A DNA stretch of 64,000 nt from Marinifilum flexuosum (GTDB lineage Bacteria; Bacteroidota; Bacteroidia; Bacteroidales; Marinifilaceae), in assembly GCF_003610555.1 (NCBI RefSeq), contig NZ_RAPQ01000014.1:46227-110226 (forward strand). Direction: 5' to 3'. Made by a program: the position numbers and the translations under genes. Below are positions 35,147 to 44,498 of the stretch, in pieces (positions within the stretch are counted from its first letter, which is position 1; each line of letters begins with the position of its first letter). The notes under the pieces are model-generated. The model worked only from the letters and a program-made list of their open reading frames with translations, did no database searches and was not told the DNA's origin.

Positions 35147-35518
35147 TCAATTACATACCCAATTCATTGCAGCTTTAAGGCTTGCAAATGGTTTTAATTT
35201 CGCTTCCTTCAATTTTGCTTGAGCTATTATAGGGAATACAGTCTTTTTAGGTGTATCAACAACAATTGCCAATTTAATATTCTTATAAATTCCTTCATTG
35301 TTGATGTGTTTGACAACAATCTCCAGGTCACTTAGTTTAAAATTCAAATTGGCTGATTCAAAATCAGTAACAATACCAATTACATTTTTACAAATTAAAC
35401 TGTCTCTCATGTGTAAAAATGAATCCAACACTTCATGAATCTCAACAAAACCATAAAAACTTCTGATTATTACACAGGAGTTTTTAACTTCTACTTTGTC
35501 ATATACTACATCTGCCAT
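35147..35518 (-). CDS. SpoIIAA-like (STAS-fold) small protein
   Basis: 123 residues, cytoplasmic, alternating strands and helices, ending in PFASLKAAMNWV, which resembles the F.....EA..WL end of SpoIIAA-like/STAS proteins. No catalytic motif. It lies downstream of the NrfD gene but beyond a terminator, so it has its own promoter or is expressed by read-through. Confidence 0.55.
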   Translation of the reverse strand: MADVVYDKVEVKNSCVIIRSFYGFVEIHEVLDSFLHMRDSLICKNVIGIVTDFESANLNFKLSDLEIVVKHINNEGIYKNIKLAIVVDTPKKTVFPIIAQAKLKEAKLKPFASLKAAMNWVCN

Positions 35519-35530
35519 AAATCAACATAT

Positions 35531-35562
35531 AAAAAAGAGGATACAAATACTTGTACCCTCTG
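35531..35562 (-). terminator. terminator of the sulfur-respiration gene series
   Basis: On the minus strand: AGAGGGTACAA, loop GTAT, TTGTATCCTCT, then TTTTTT. 11-bp stem with one mismatch, about 55 bases after the NrfD stop at 35618. Confidence 0.85.
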
Positions 35563-35617
35563 ATCATTACGTGATTAAACCGCTTAGGTTTCCTAAACTA
35601 CAATTAAAACCTAACCT

Positions 35618-36559
35618 TTAATATAGATATTTACTTAACTGTCCTGCATCTACCATGATAAAACGGAATATCATTCCACCAAGCAAAATAAGGAAAGCAG
35701 GAAAAGCAACCGGGATTTTCTTCCCTCTCAATTCCATAATTTCCAAAATGGCTGGAACCAGTAATCCCAGTACAACTACTCCGCCCCAGAAAGGCAAGGT
35801 GTATGCTCCTCCAAGGAATAATTGAGCGGCTTCAATTTGAGCAGCATTACTAGCTAAAAATCCCATAAACAGGTGAATAATAAAGAAGATTTCTATTCCA
35901 ATCAATATCAAATCAATTTTACTGAACAGCGTTCTTTCCAAATGATCTTTCGACATACACATGATAACCGCAGCTCCTGTAGATAGCCCAGACACTAGGA
36001 ACAAAGGCCCTAAAATAGATGTATTCCACAATGGTCTTGCATTAAAAGCTGAAAGCAATATTCCAGTATAAATTCCAAGAATAACTGATGATACAATCAT
36101 TACCCAAGCCAATGGCTTACGGTATTTATTCACTTGCTCTTCTATAAATTCCAACCATTCTACTTTGAATTTCCAATTTGGTACTAGATCTCTCCAGTAG
36201 GCAACACACCAAACTATTGATAATGGTGTAACGAGCATTAATACCCATGCTCCCCATGACATTGGGGATTCTAATCGGATAGTAGTATACAATTGCCAGA
36301 AATACAGCTTGTTTTTTAAATCAAGGAATAAGGCAAATAAACCAATTACTAAAATTGCAGGCACCAAGAAAGTAGCTTTCCGAACTGCTGTTGGAAGTTC
36401 TTTTTCTCTACCCAAAATGGTGTAAAGTGCTGCAAAAAACAATATTCCTGCGGCCAAACCACCTAAAAACAAATACAATGGAATTTCCCATCCCCAAATT
36501 GCCAAAACAGGATCAATTTTTGGATTCATTCTTCCACTTATAATAATTTCTTCGTTCAT
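35618..36559 (-). CDS. NrfD/PsrC-type membrane subunit of molybdo-oxidoreductase
   Basis: 313 residues with eight to nine transmembrane helices. PLYLFLGGLAAGILF near residue 28 is the family's first-helix motif, and WGAWVLM and LSTGAAVIM occur later. NrfD/PsrC proteins bind menaquinol and pass electrons to the FeS subunit on the outer face of the membrane; they do not bind haem. The gene is the last of the series psrA-like, psrB-like, psrC-like. A strong hairpin at 36576-36628 lies in the 160-base gap that separates it from the FeS subunit gene. Confidence 0.92.
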   Translation of the reverse strand: MNEEIIISGRMNPKIDPVLAIWGWEIPLYLFLGGLAAGILFFAALYTILGREKELPTAVRKATFLVPAILVIGLFALFLDLKNKLYFWQLYTTIRLESPMSWGAWVLMLVTPLSIVWCVAYWRDLVPNWKFKVEWLEFIEEQVNKYRKPLAWVMIVSSVILGIYTGILLSAFNARPLWNTSILGPLFLVSGLSTGAAVIMCMSKDHLERTLFSKIDLILIGIEIFFIIHLFMGFLASNAAQIEAAQLFLGGAYTLPFWGGVVVLGLLVPAILEIMELRGKKIPVAFPAFLILLGGMIFRFIMVDAGQLSKYLY

Positions 36560-36575
36560 AATTTGATTGTTTTTA

Positions 36576-36628
36576 GATTCCGTTCATCAGAATTACCCCA
36601 GCGCAAAAGAATTCTGACAAACGGAATC
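36576..36628 (-). promoter_or_regulatory. long hairpin between FeS-subunit and NrfD genes
   Basis: GATTCCGTT/AACGGAATC (36576-36584, 36620-36628) encloses TCAGAATT/AATTCTGA (36587-36594, 36610-36617). No T-run follows on the minus strand, so it looks more like an mRNA processing or stability element that sets unequal expression of the two subunits than a full terminator. Confidence 0.55.
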
Positions 36629-36719
36629 CGTTATAAAACTTGAACTTGTTAAAACCTGCCAACCAACCACCATACAAAAACCAACTTGAATAGGCTGATC
36701 AACATTATCTTGAATATCA

Positions 36720-37253
36720 TTAAATCAGATAGTAAACATGTGGCTTTGTTCCAACCTCGGGAGCCAACACTTTCCAATCTCTGTTTTGTAACAATTGATA
36801 TACTTTGCTTTCCTTATCATCCAAGTCGCCAAAGTACATACACTCAGTTGGACAAACCGATACACATGAAGGAAGTTTACCTTCTTGTAGCCTATGGTGG
36901 CAGAAAGTACACTTATCAACAAATCCATCGGGATGAGAATAACGAGCATCGTAAGGACAAGACTGCACACAAGCACCACAACCAATACATTCATGGCGAG
37001 TAACTTTTACCAATCCTCCCTCTTCGTAATGACTTGCCCCTGTAGGACAACATCTTACACATGGTGAGTTTTCACAATGATTACAACGCTCCGATCTTAA
37101 TTCGATACTTACATTTGGAAATGTACCCTTTGCATGTTCAATCACCCAATCGCGACAATACCCAATTGGCACACGGTTTTCGTTTTGGCAAGCTACAACA
37201 CAGTCGCTACAGCCAACACATTTCTTTGTATCAATTACCATTGCATATCTCAT
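36720..37253 (-). CDS. 4Fe-4S ferredoxin-type electron-transfer subunit (PsrB/PhsB-like)
   Basis: 177 residues with four cysteine clusters: CVGCSDCVVAC near residue 14, CNHCENSPCVRCC near residue 57, CIGCGACVQSCP near residue 89 and CTFCHHRL...CVSVCP near residue 116. That gives four [4Fe-4S] sites as in PsrB, PhsB, DmsB and NrfC. It should relay electrons between the NrfD-type subunit and the molybdopterin subunit. Its ATG overlaps the stop of the molybdopterin gene by 4 bases (37250-37253). No Tat signal, so it is exported with its partner. Confidence 0.94.
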   Translation of the reverse strand: MRYAMVIDTKKCVGCSDCVVACQNENRVPIGYCRDWVIEHAKGTFPNVSIELRSERCNHCENSPCVRCCPTGASHYEEGGLVKVTRHECIGCGACVQSCPYDARYSHPDGFVDKCTFCHHRLQEGKLPSCVSVCPTECMYFGDLDDKESKVYQLLQNRDWKVLAPEVGTKPHVYYLI

Positions 37254-39484
37254 GATACTACCTCGCTTTCTGGTTTATCGGTTACAAAACTTACAAAGTT
37301 ACCACGCATTCCGGTTCCTCCCATTACTGGATCAACCATTACATTCGTAATCAATTGAGAATCGCTTATTCCTTTACCAAATGATCTCTTTAGTTTCTTA
37401 TTGGCTCTACCAAATCCATGAACCATATAGACATTGTCTTTACCTATTCGTTCCGTTACTCGTACTTTAATAGGAAAGTCTGAAACTACACCATCCTGAT
37501 TCTTCAACCAAACTTCCTGACCATTCTCCAAATTGTTATCGGCAGCAACAAAAGGATTTACCCAAAGACTATTCTCACTCATCAACTCATTCAAATTTGG
37601 GTTATTGGCAGTTCTGCCAAAAGTATGCATTGGTGCTCTACCGTAATTCAAACGATAGTATCCAGTTGGTGGCTCAGGGTGTGGTGTGTAATTTGGAATC
37701 GGATCAAATCCTTCCATTTCCAAATCCAATGAATACAGTTCAATCATTCCTGTAGATGTACCAAACTCATGATAATCGTCCGCTTCAATAAACATTGGAG
37801 TTTTACGTTCCATTTTAAGAACTCCCTTTTCTTTCATTTCTGCTAATGAAGAACCCATTTGCTTCAATTGCCAATCAATTACTTCACCATAGCTTTCATA
37901 ATTGAAATGCTTCGATAGTTTTAATTTCTTAGCTAATTTTCTAACAATCCAATCTGATGGTTTTGATAGATATTTTGGCTTAACAGCAGGAACTCTTACC
38001 GCCACATTTGGGAACCTGTTCGGAGACACTCGCATATCATCGTAACGTTCCAAATAGGTGCATTCAGGCAGAATAATATCTGCATAACCTGTAATTTCCA
38101 TAGGCATTGTATCTACCACTACCAATAAATCAAGATTCTGAATTGCCTCTAAGGTTCTCTTGGTATCAGGAATTGTTGAGATTAAATTCGTACCTACAAC
38201 AAACCAACCTTTAATCTTATAATCAGATTCATTATTAGGATGAGACATATCCACAAATACATTTGCTATCGATGATCCTGCCAATGCATATGTACCATCC
38301 AAATGATCTTTCCAGGTCCAGTTTACAGGTGGATATCCAGGGTGTGGATAAGAAGCTACCTTTGCTTTTTCCGGGAAATAGAAACCACCCTTTCTTCCCC
38401 AGGAACCTAACAATGCATTAAGCATGGCCATTGCTCTCAATCTTTGTGTATCATCGCCGTACCATGTTACATGTCGTCCAGGATGAATTAAAGTTGCTGG
38501 AGCATGGAATGCCATTTCTCGTGCTGTCTGTCGAATTACATCAGCACTAATGCTTGTAATTTTTTCTGCCCACTCAGGCGTTTTGTCAGCAACATGAGCC
38601 TGCAAATCTTCCAGGCCGTAAGCATATTGCTCTATATATTTCTTATCGTATAATTCTTCGCTAACAATTACGTTCATCCATGCCAGAAGCAAAGCGATAT
38701 CAGTAGCTGGTTTAATCGGCAACCAATACTTCGATTTACTTGCTGCTGTTGATAATCTTGGATCAACAGTAATAATTGTAGCTCCACGATCAATGGCTTT
38801 CGACATTTCCTGCACATGAGAGTTGTGCATGTTCTCTCCAATATGATTTCCGATTAATACCAGGCATTTGGTATTCTCAAGATCGACTGGTTCAGGAGAG
38901 TTGATATTTGATCCGAATGTAGTATTGAACCCAACTTCACGTGGACCACGACATTGTGCATAAGAAGGAGCTGTAATGTTTTTAGAACCAAAAGCTTTAA
39001 AAAGTTTTCCAAAATGTGCACCACCTGATCCATGTTTGAACAAGGCAAGACTCTCTGGCCCACTTTCTTCCTTAATTTCATTCATTTTTTCTGCGATAAA
39101 GCGGAAAGCCTTATCCCAGCTAACTTCCTTAAAAGTTTGTTTTCCATTTTCTTCAACTCTCATTAAAGGAGTCTTCAAACGATCAGGATCGTTGTACATT
39201 CCTAAACCGCCAGTACCACGAGGACAGAACCTTCCGTTTGAATGCGGATCATCCTCATTTCCTTCTATTTTCCAGATTTCACCTTTTTCGTCGGTGTAAA
39301 CCCAACCGGCACACTTCCAGAAACAAACTTCGCAGTATGTTGGGAAGCGCTTTATTTTCGAAGCATCCATTGGTTCAGCAGCATTTACTTGCCCTATCAT
39401 GGCATTTAAAAGCGGATTGGCCAATACCAATCCTCCTGCGCCAATTGCGGATAACTTAATAAATTCTCTTCTCGATTTGTTCAT
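37250..39484 (-). CDS. molybdopterin oxidoreductase catalytic subunit (PsrA/PhsA-like), Tat-exported
   Basis: 744 residues. The Tat signal has the twin-arginine motif SRREFIK at residues 4-10. The [4Fe-4S] motif CEVCFWKC...FCPRG begins near residue 51, and a candidate Mo-ligand Cys occurs in SYAQCRGPREVGFN near residue 183. The later motifs NHIGEN, DPRLSTAASKSKYWLPIKPATD and FGRTANNPNL fit the polysulfide/thiosulfate reductase branch of the DMSO reductase superfamily. Exact substrate (polysulfide, thiosulfate or tetrathionate; arsenate not excluded) cannot be fixed by eye. The rhodanese genes upstream in the same series favour sulfane-sulfur compounds. Confidence 0.9.
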   Translation of the reverse strand: MNKSRREFIKLSAIGAGGLVLANPLLNAMIGQVNAAEPMDASKIKRFPTYCEVCFWKCAGWVYTDEKGEIWKIEGNEDDPHSNGRFCPRGTGGLGMYNDPDRLKTPLMRVEENGKQTFKEVSWDKAFRFIAEKMNEIKEESGPESLALFKHGSGGAHFGKLFKAFGSKNITAPSYAQCRGPREVGFNTTFGSNINSPEPVDLENTKCLVLIGNHIGENMHNSHVQEMSKAIDRGATIITVDPRLSTAASKSKYWLPIKPATDIALLLAWMNVIVSEELYDKKYIEQYAYGLEDLQAHVADKTPEWAEKITSISADVIRQTAREMAFHAPATLIHPGRHVTWYGDDTQRLRAMAMLNALLGSWGRKGGFYFPEKAKVASYPHPGYPPVNWTWKDHLDGTYALAGSSIANVFVDMSHPNNESDYKIKGWFVVGTNLISTIPDTKRTLEAIQNLDLLVVVDTMPMEITGYADIILPECTYLERYDDMRVSPNRFPNVAVRVPAVKPKYLSKPSDWIVRKLAKKLKLSKHFNYESYGEVIDWQLKQMGSSLAEMKEKGVLKMERKTPMFIEADDYHEFGTSTGMIELYSLDLEMEGFDPIPNYTPHPEPPTGYYRLNYGRAPMHTFGRTANNPNLNELMSENSLWVNPFVAADNNLENGQEVWLKNQDGVVSDFPIKVRVTERIGKDNVYMVHGFGRANKKLKRSFGKGISDSQLITNVMVDPVMGGTGMRGNFVSFVTDKPESEVVS

Positions 39485-39672
39485 CAGATTGTTGTTTTAT
39501 AATTGAACTGATGCTGTTAGAACAAACACCTGTTTATTCAATTTCGTTGAGTCTTTCAACTTTCAACAGGACTTAAAGCCTCTACAATTTCTATTAATTT
39601 GTGTAATAGCAGAATAGCTTAAACTCATACCCCCCGAGTACGAAGGGCATGAATTGAATTTATGAAAAGAAA

Positions 39673-40518
39673 CTACTTTTGAACAGTTTCAGTAGCGGTC
39701 CACTCAAATAGAGCACCGTCATATACTTTTACTTTAGGATAAGCTAAAGCCGATTTTAATGCCATGTAAACCACACCGGCACGAACGCTAGATTCACAGT
39801 ATAAGATAACTTCCTTATCCTTGGTAATACCAGCAGCATTGAATAAAGCCTGTAATTCTTCTTTAGACTTCAACTTGCTTTTGCTAGTCATAACCTTTTT
39901 GAATTCAAGGTTAATGGCATTTGGTATGTGTCCTTTAGGCAATTTTGATTCCTTAATTCCCTTGTACTCATCAGCTGAACGAACATCTACAACAACAGCA
40001 GCTGAAGAATTTGATGCTTTTTTCACCTGTACGATATCAGCAATAGCAGCCTTATTAAGAGCTACATTAAAAGTTGTTGCTTTTCTTTTAACAGGATTTT
40101 TGGTTACCGGCTTACGAGCCATTCTCCAGGCTTTCATATGTCCGTCAAGAATTTTCACATCTTTTGCGCCTAAATATTTCAAAATCCAGTATACACGTCC
40201 TGAATATTTCCCAGATCCATTATCATACAAAACAATTGTATTGGTATTACTAATACCTTTCGCTCCTAGAATCTTAGCAATTTCAGCAGTTGATTTTAAT
40301 GTACTTTTGGGTTCAGCTTTGTAAAGATCCTTGTGATTTACATGAATTGCGCCATCAATATGAACCTTAGCGTAATCAGTAGCTTTACGTGTACTCACAA
40401 GTACTACATTATCATTCCCTTTAATTTTCAAGAATTCCTTAACTGAAATTACATCTTGAGCAAATGTCATTTGAATGCCTAAAAAGCAAACAAAAACAAG
40501 TAATAATATCTTTTTCAT
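39673..40518 (-). CDS. exported two-domain rhodanese (SseA-like)
   Basis: 281 residues with a signal peptide (residues 1-20, ending MTFAQ). Two rhodanese domains: the first (about 25-140) has DNGSGKYSGR at the catalytic-loop position and no Cys, so it is inactive; the second (about 155-275) has the active loop YCESSVRAG with its Cys. This is the thiosulfate/mercaptopyruvate sulfurtransferase layout. It should transfer sulfane sulfur in the periplasm. The 188-base gap to the molybdopterin gene may hold a separate promoter. Confidence 0.92.
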   Translation of the reverse strand: MKKILLLVFVCFLGIQMTFAQDVISVKEFLKIKGNDNVVLVSTRKATDYAKVHIDGAIHVNHKDLYKAEPKSTLKSTAEIAKILGAKGISNTNTIVLYDNGSGKYSGRVYWILKYLGAKDVKILDGHMKAWRMARKPVTKNPVKRKATTFNVALNKAAIADIVQVKKASNSSAAVVVDVRSADEYKGIKESKLPKGHIPNAINLEFKKVMTSKSKLKSKEELQALFNAAGITKDKEVILYCESSVRAGVVYMALKSALAYPKVKVYDGALFEWTATETVQK

Positions 40519-40582
40519 AATCTTTAGTTTTTAACAGTTCAATGAATTATTGGGAGCCAAATTGGCTCCCTTGTAATAATTT

Positions 40583-41623
40583 TTAAAATTTAACAGTTAC
40601 CTGCAACATGAAAATATCGTTATCAATTTCATCGGCTCTTTCAGCACGATACACATAGTTTGCCTGAATTTTTGTCCAATCGTTTAAGAAGTAGTTTAAA
40701 CCATAAGTAGTACAGAATTCTGTATTGTTACCCATATCTTTATCTGAATCAAAAAATTCACATTTAAATACTGGCTGCAGGTTGTTTTTAAACTTGTACA
40801 TTGCCATGATAAATCCACCATCGCGCTTAACACTACCTTGATGCAGTGTTAGCTCTTCGCCACAACCACCACCGGTTGTATAAGATCCAACATCTTTACC
40901 ATACAAGTATTCAGCTTGCAACATAAAAGCTCCTGTTTTGTACTGAAGGTCAGCACCCCATCTGGTTCTTTCATCATCTGGCATGCCAGCTGTTGCTGAA
41001 GCTGATTCTCCATACTTATAACTTGCACCAATTTTGAAATTCTTGTGAGGATTTACCACCACACGTGCAGCATAATCTTTCTTTTTATTGTCATCCTTAT
41101 CAAACAATCCGTTACCATTGGTTACGGCAACACTGTATTGGAATAATGTAGTGTCTGATCCACCAAGAACCATAAAACCACGGTCGCGATCAGGAGTTGC
41201 CAATTGCTCAACTACTCTTGAACGGTTAATTGTGTGCAATTTGTGACATGGAGTGTTTAATTCCAATGAAATAGGCGACTTGAAAGACCCCATAGAGATA
41301 CGAGCGAAATCGTAGCGTGAATAAGTTACAAATGCATCCAACAGGTAAGCATCTCCATCATGTCTTTGGTTATCAGGACTTGCTTCCAGCACTACATAGT
41401 AACTGATATCATAAGGGATTTTCCCCATTACACCAATTCTAGCTCTATTAAAATCAAAAGTATTGGTATCATCATTTGCAGCATTTTCGTTATACTGATA
41501 TTTAGGTTGAATAAAACCAAAAACATTAACTCCCTCATCTGATGGCTCATCACATCCTTGCGCATTTACCAGCATAGGAATACAAAAAGCAAGTGCAAAT
41601 AGTAATGCATATAATTTTTTCAT
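40583..41623 (-). CDS. outer-membrane porin (OprO/OprP-type fold)
   Basis: 346 residues. Signal peptide (residues 1-21, ending VNAQG), then an alternating beta-strand pattern typical of 16-stranded porins: VNVFGFIQPKYQYN, FNRARIGVMGKIPYDISYYVVLEASPD, ending in a strand with terminal Phe (IFMLQVTVKF). Porins of this type pass anions. Placed inside the rhodanese/molybdo-oxidoreductase series, it may admit thiosulfate or another sulfur oxyanion; that is inference from context. Confidence 0.85.
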   Translation of the reverse strand: MKKLYALLFALAFCIPMLVNAQGCDEPSDEGVNVFGFIQPKYQYNENAANDDTNTFDFNRARIGVMGKIPYDISYYVVLEASPDNQRHDGDAYLLDAFVTYSRYDFARISMGSFKSPISLELNTPCHKLHTINRSRVVEQLATPDRDRGFMVLGGSDTTLFQYSVAVTNGNGLFDKDDNKKKDYAARVVVNPHKNFKIGASYKYGESASATAGMPDDERTRWGADLQYKTGAFMLQAEYLYGKDVGSYTTGGGCGEELTLHQGSVKRDGGFIMAMYKFKNNLQPVFKCEFFDSDKDMGNNTEFCTTYGLNYFLNDWTKIQANYVYRAERADEIDNDIFMLQVTVKF

Positions 41624-41713
41624 GATTATCTTTTTTTTAGGTTATGGGAATTATATCGGTGAAATACAATTCCCGATATTCGGTTAGTTGTATGAATATA
41701 TCTTGTTCCTGTA

Positions 41714-43591
41714 CTAGTTTACTAATGGTAAATCAGTTGTTGGAGCAACAAACTTATGGCTCTCTAATGATGGATAAATCATTTTGTTAGAACCAAACTT
41801 TAATGATACAGCATCATAACCAAGTACATTTAAATATGCCGTAATCATAGAAGAAGTTTGACCTGTCCAACAATAGGTACAAATTTGAGCACTTGCATCA
41901 AGATTAGCCAATTCACCACCTTCTATGCTTAATGGTTGAACTCTATATGCACCAGCAATATGCCCGTAATGGTCAACATCGGTTTGCGCCCAATAGTTGT
42001 TTATGAAATAGTTCGATGGTGATGTCAAAACATCTGTAGCATTAACACCTTTAAATCCATTCGTTGTCATAGCAGTTACTCTTTCCTGAAGAATATTAGC
42101 TCCATCAGTATATGTTGACATTACGCTTGGGTAATCGAAAGATTGATTGCTTTCTACAGCAGAGGTAACCCAATTTGAATGACCTTCGGCAACTGCACCG
42201 TTGGTAGCACCTGAATTACTTTCCCAAGATCCTGATAAAGTTGAATTCCATCCACTCATTCCCCATTTTAATACCTTAGCGTCTGTGTATCCGCTTAAGC
42301 GAAGTGCAACTACTGCATGAGAAGCTGTTTGTCCTGTATAACAAGCTACCAATATTGGCTTTGTTGTACTTGCTGCATCTGATACAATATTTCCTAAAGT
42401 AGAATTGATTGCACCTTCGATATGGCCGGCATTGTATGCATCTGCAGATCGAATATCTATAATATCATAAGTTGAAAGGAAAGTTGCTAAGTCAGCCTGT
42501 GCCGGAGCTCCTGTAATCCATCCGGTTAAAACATCCGGTAAATCAAGATCATTAGCTACCAGGTAATCGGTTAAGGTTCCAAAAACATTTGTTGGTGTAG
42601 ATGTAACAAGCGGTAAATCAACGGTAGGAGTAACAAACTTATGGCTTTCTAATGTTGGGTAAATCATATTATTTGAACCAAATTTCAACGAAACAGCATT
42701 ATACCCAACAACATTTAAGTATGCTGTAATCATTGATGAAGTTTGACCTGTCCAGCAATAAGTACAAATTGTAGCATCAGGATCAAGATTAGCTATCTCA
42801 TTGTTTTCAAGACTTAAAGGTTGAATTCTGTATGCACCGGCAATATGTCCATAATGATCAACATCATCTTGCGACCAATAATTATTAATAAAATAATTAG
42901 ATGGAGTAGTTAATACATCAGAAGCATTAACACCTTTAAAACCTCCCAAAATCATTGCATTCACTCTCTCTTCAAGAATAGCAGCTCCACTTGTAGCTGT
43001 TGTATTGAATCCAGGATAGTTGAAAGTTTGGTTGTTTGCAATTGCAGGAGTAGTTAACCAATTTGCATGACCTTCACCAACAGCACCATTTTCGGCACCT
43101 GATTTTCCTTGCCAAGGTCCTGATAATGTTGAGTTCCAACCACTCATCCCCCATTTTAAAACTTTTGCATCTGTGTAACCACTCAAACGAAGAGCAACTA
43201 CTGCATGAGATGCTGTTTGTCCTGTATAACAGGCAACCAAAATAGGCTTAGTTGTATTACCTGCAGTATTTAAAATATTCTCCAATGATGAATTAACTGC
43301 ACCTTCAATATGACCAGCAGCATAAGCATCTGCAGATCGAATATCAATAATATCATAAGTATCAAGGAAAGTAGCCAAATCAGCCTGCGCTGGAGCTGCT
43401 GTAATCCACCCAGTTAAAACATCTGGAAGATCAAGATCGTTAGCAACCATGTAATCCTTTAAGGTTTCAAAGTTTTCCGATAGATCAGGACCTGGTTCAG
43501 GGGTATAAACATCATTTTCTTCCTTACAAGAGGACAGAAATAATGTCGGCACCAATGTAAAAATAAAGAAATACTTCATTAATTTTTTCAT
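41714..43591 (-). CDS. lipoprotein with four rhodanese-like domains (tandem duplication)
   Basis: 625 residues. Lipobox LSSC (Cys22). Residues 41-336 and 337-625 are two close copies of one module. Each copy holds a first rhodanese domain with loop CYTGQTAS (Cys121, Cys417) and a second with CWTGQTSS (Cys279, Cys574); the second loop is preceded by another Cys (CTYC). All four loops keep their Cys. Copies stay nearly identical over long stretches (for example LVANDLDLPDVLTGWIT in the second copy against MVANDLDLPDVLTGWIT), which shows recent duplication or gene conversion. The protein probably sits on the outer membrane and binds or hands on sulfane sulfur. Confidence 0.9.
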   Translation of the reverse strand: MKKLMKYFFIFTLVPTLFLSSCKEENDVYTPEPGPDLSENFETLKDYMVANDLDLPDVLTGWITAAPAQADLATFLDTYDIIDIRSADAYAAGHIEGAVNSSLENILNTAGNTTKPILVACYTGQTASHAVVALRLSGYTDAKVLKWGMSGWNSTLSGPWQGKSGAENGAVGEGHANWLTTPAIANNQTFNYPGFNTTATSGAAILEERVNAMILGGFKGVNASDVLTTPSNYFINNYWSQDDVDHYGHIAGAYRIQPLSLENNEIANLDPDATICTYCWTGQTSSMITAYLNVVGYNAVSLKFGSNNMIYPTLESHKFVTPTVDLPLVTSTPTNVFGTLTDYLVANDLDLPDVLTGWITGAPAQADLATFLSTYDIIDIRSADAYNAGHIEGAINSTLGNIVSDAASTTKPILVACYTGQTASHAVVALRLSGYTDAKVLKWGMSGWNSTLSGSWESNSGATNGAVAEGHSNWVTSAVESNQSFDYPSVMSTYTDGANILQERVTAMTTNGFKGVNATDVLTSPSNYFINNYWAQTDVDHYGHIAGAYRVQPLSIEGGELANLDASAQICTYCWTGQTSSMITAYLNVLGYDAVSLKFGSNKMIYPSLESHKFVAPTTDLPLVN

Positions 43592-43650
43592 GACTCAATA
43601 GTTTAGATTTGTATTAGTTTAGGTTATAATTCAGGTTAGATAGTTCAAGT

Positions 43651-44184
43651 TTAGCATCCGCCGGAATCTTCTTCTTCGGAGGCAGCATATTCCATCCCAC
43701 CTTCTTCAATATTATCTTCGCTGATTTCGGGATAAGCTTCGTGCCAGCCATGCCAACCTCCACTTATTACCTTTACATTTTTGTAGCCCAATTGCTGTAA
43801 GCGCAATGCTGCCAATGGACTGCGGTTACTTTTCTTACAATAAAGAATAAGTAGTTCCTCTTTTTCCGGCACATAAAGTCCTTCCTCATCCCATACCTTT
43901 TCGCTTCCAATTCTGAATTCAAGAACACCACGCGGAATAGAAACCGAACCAGGTATATAACCTTTATCGTGTTCCTTAGGGAGTCGCACATCCAATAGTA
44001 CATATGGATCTTCACCATTCATTAAGCTGTGAAAATCACTCACAGATATCTCAGTAACATTTTTACGGATATCAGCTACCATTTCATCAACACTTTCGTA
44101 AGACTTAACAGGACCATTTGAATCGCTGTTACATCCAACTAAAGCAATAAGGCAGATAAAGAAAAAAGCCTTGATTGTTTTCAT
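43651..44184 (-). CDS. rhodanese-domain lipoprotein
   Basis: 177 residues from the ATG at 44184 (MKTIKAFFF); the frame reaches 44217 but the extra N-terminus would spoil the signal. Lipobox ALVGC. One rhodanese domain: PYVLLDVRLPKEHDKGYIPGSVSIP and active loop LYCKKSNRS with its Cys. The C-terminus is acidic and ends EEEDSGGC, with a final Cys that could carry sulfur or a metal. First gene of the series that runs to the NrfD gene, divergent from the Fnr-type regulator. Confidence 0.9.
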   Translation of the reverse strand: MKTIKAFFFICLIALVGCNSDSNGPVKSYESVDEMVADIRKNVTEISVSDFHSLMNGEDPYVLLDVRLPKEHDKGYIPGSVSIPRGVLEFRIGSEKVWDEEGLYVPEKEELLILYCKKSNRSPLAALRLQQLGYKNVKVISGGWHGWHEAYPEISEDNIEEGGMEYAASEEEDSGGC

Positions 44185-44218
44185 AGATTCAATATTTAAG
44201 TTCAAAAACTGTAACATT

Positions 44219-44232
44219 TTGATAAGAATTAT
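44219..44232 (-). promoter_or_regulatory. candidate Fnr-type operator
   Basis: TTGAT-AAGA-ATTAT agrees with TTGAT-N4-ATCAA at eight of ten defined bases (one half-site perfect), 35-48 bases upstream of the rhodanese lipoprotein start at 44184. The regulator gene next to it has the ExxSR recognition helix that reads TTGAT. Confidence 0.45.
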
Positions 44233-44490
44233 TAATTTTGTGCACCTTTAAAACGATTGCAATTATTTTGTTAAAAAAATCTTTACCAGATTAAATACTG
44301 TTACAATTGGCTGATTAAAGATTTATTTCTCTATTACAATATTACAGGATTCCTACATCCAATTCGAGAAAATCATACCGCAATCCCTCAACCCGGAATT
44401 GGTAATTTGAAACAAATAATTTGACGTCGGAAAGATGTTTTCTTGATCTATTACATGTTTTTTTCTGACTTATAACATGTTTTTATACTC

Positions 44491-44498
44491 TAAATTTG
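44491..44498 (+). promoter_or_regulatory. -7 box of the Fnr-type regulator gene
   Basis: TAAATTTG matches TAnnTTTG, 46 bases before the ATG at 44545. Confidence 0.6.

Noticed and set aside
37250..39484. Nitrate or formate enzyme call
   Set aside because: The arrangement with four-cluster FeS and NrfD subunits and a Cys at the presumed Mo position in SYAQCRGP fits the Psr/Phs/Ttr branch; periplasmic nitrate reductase or formate dehydrogenase neighbours are lacking.
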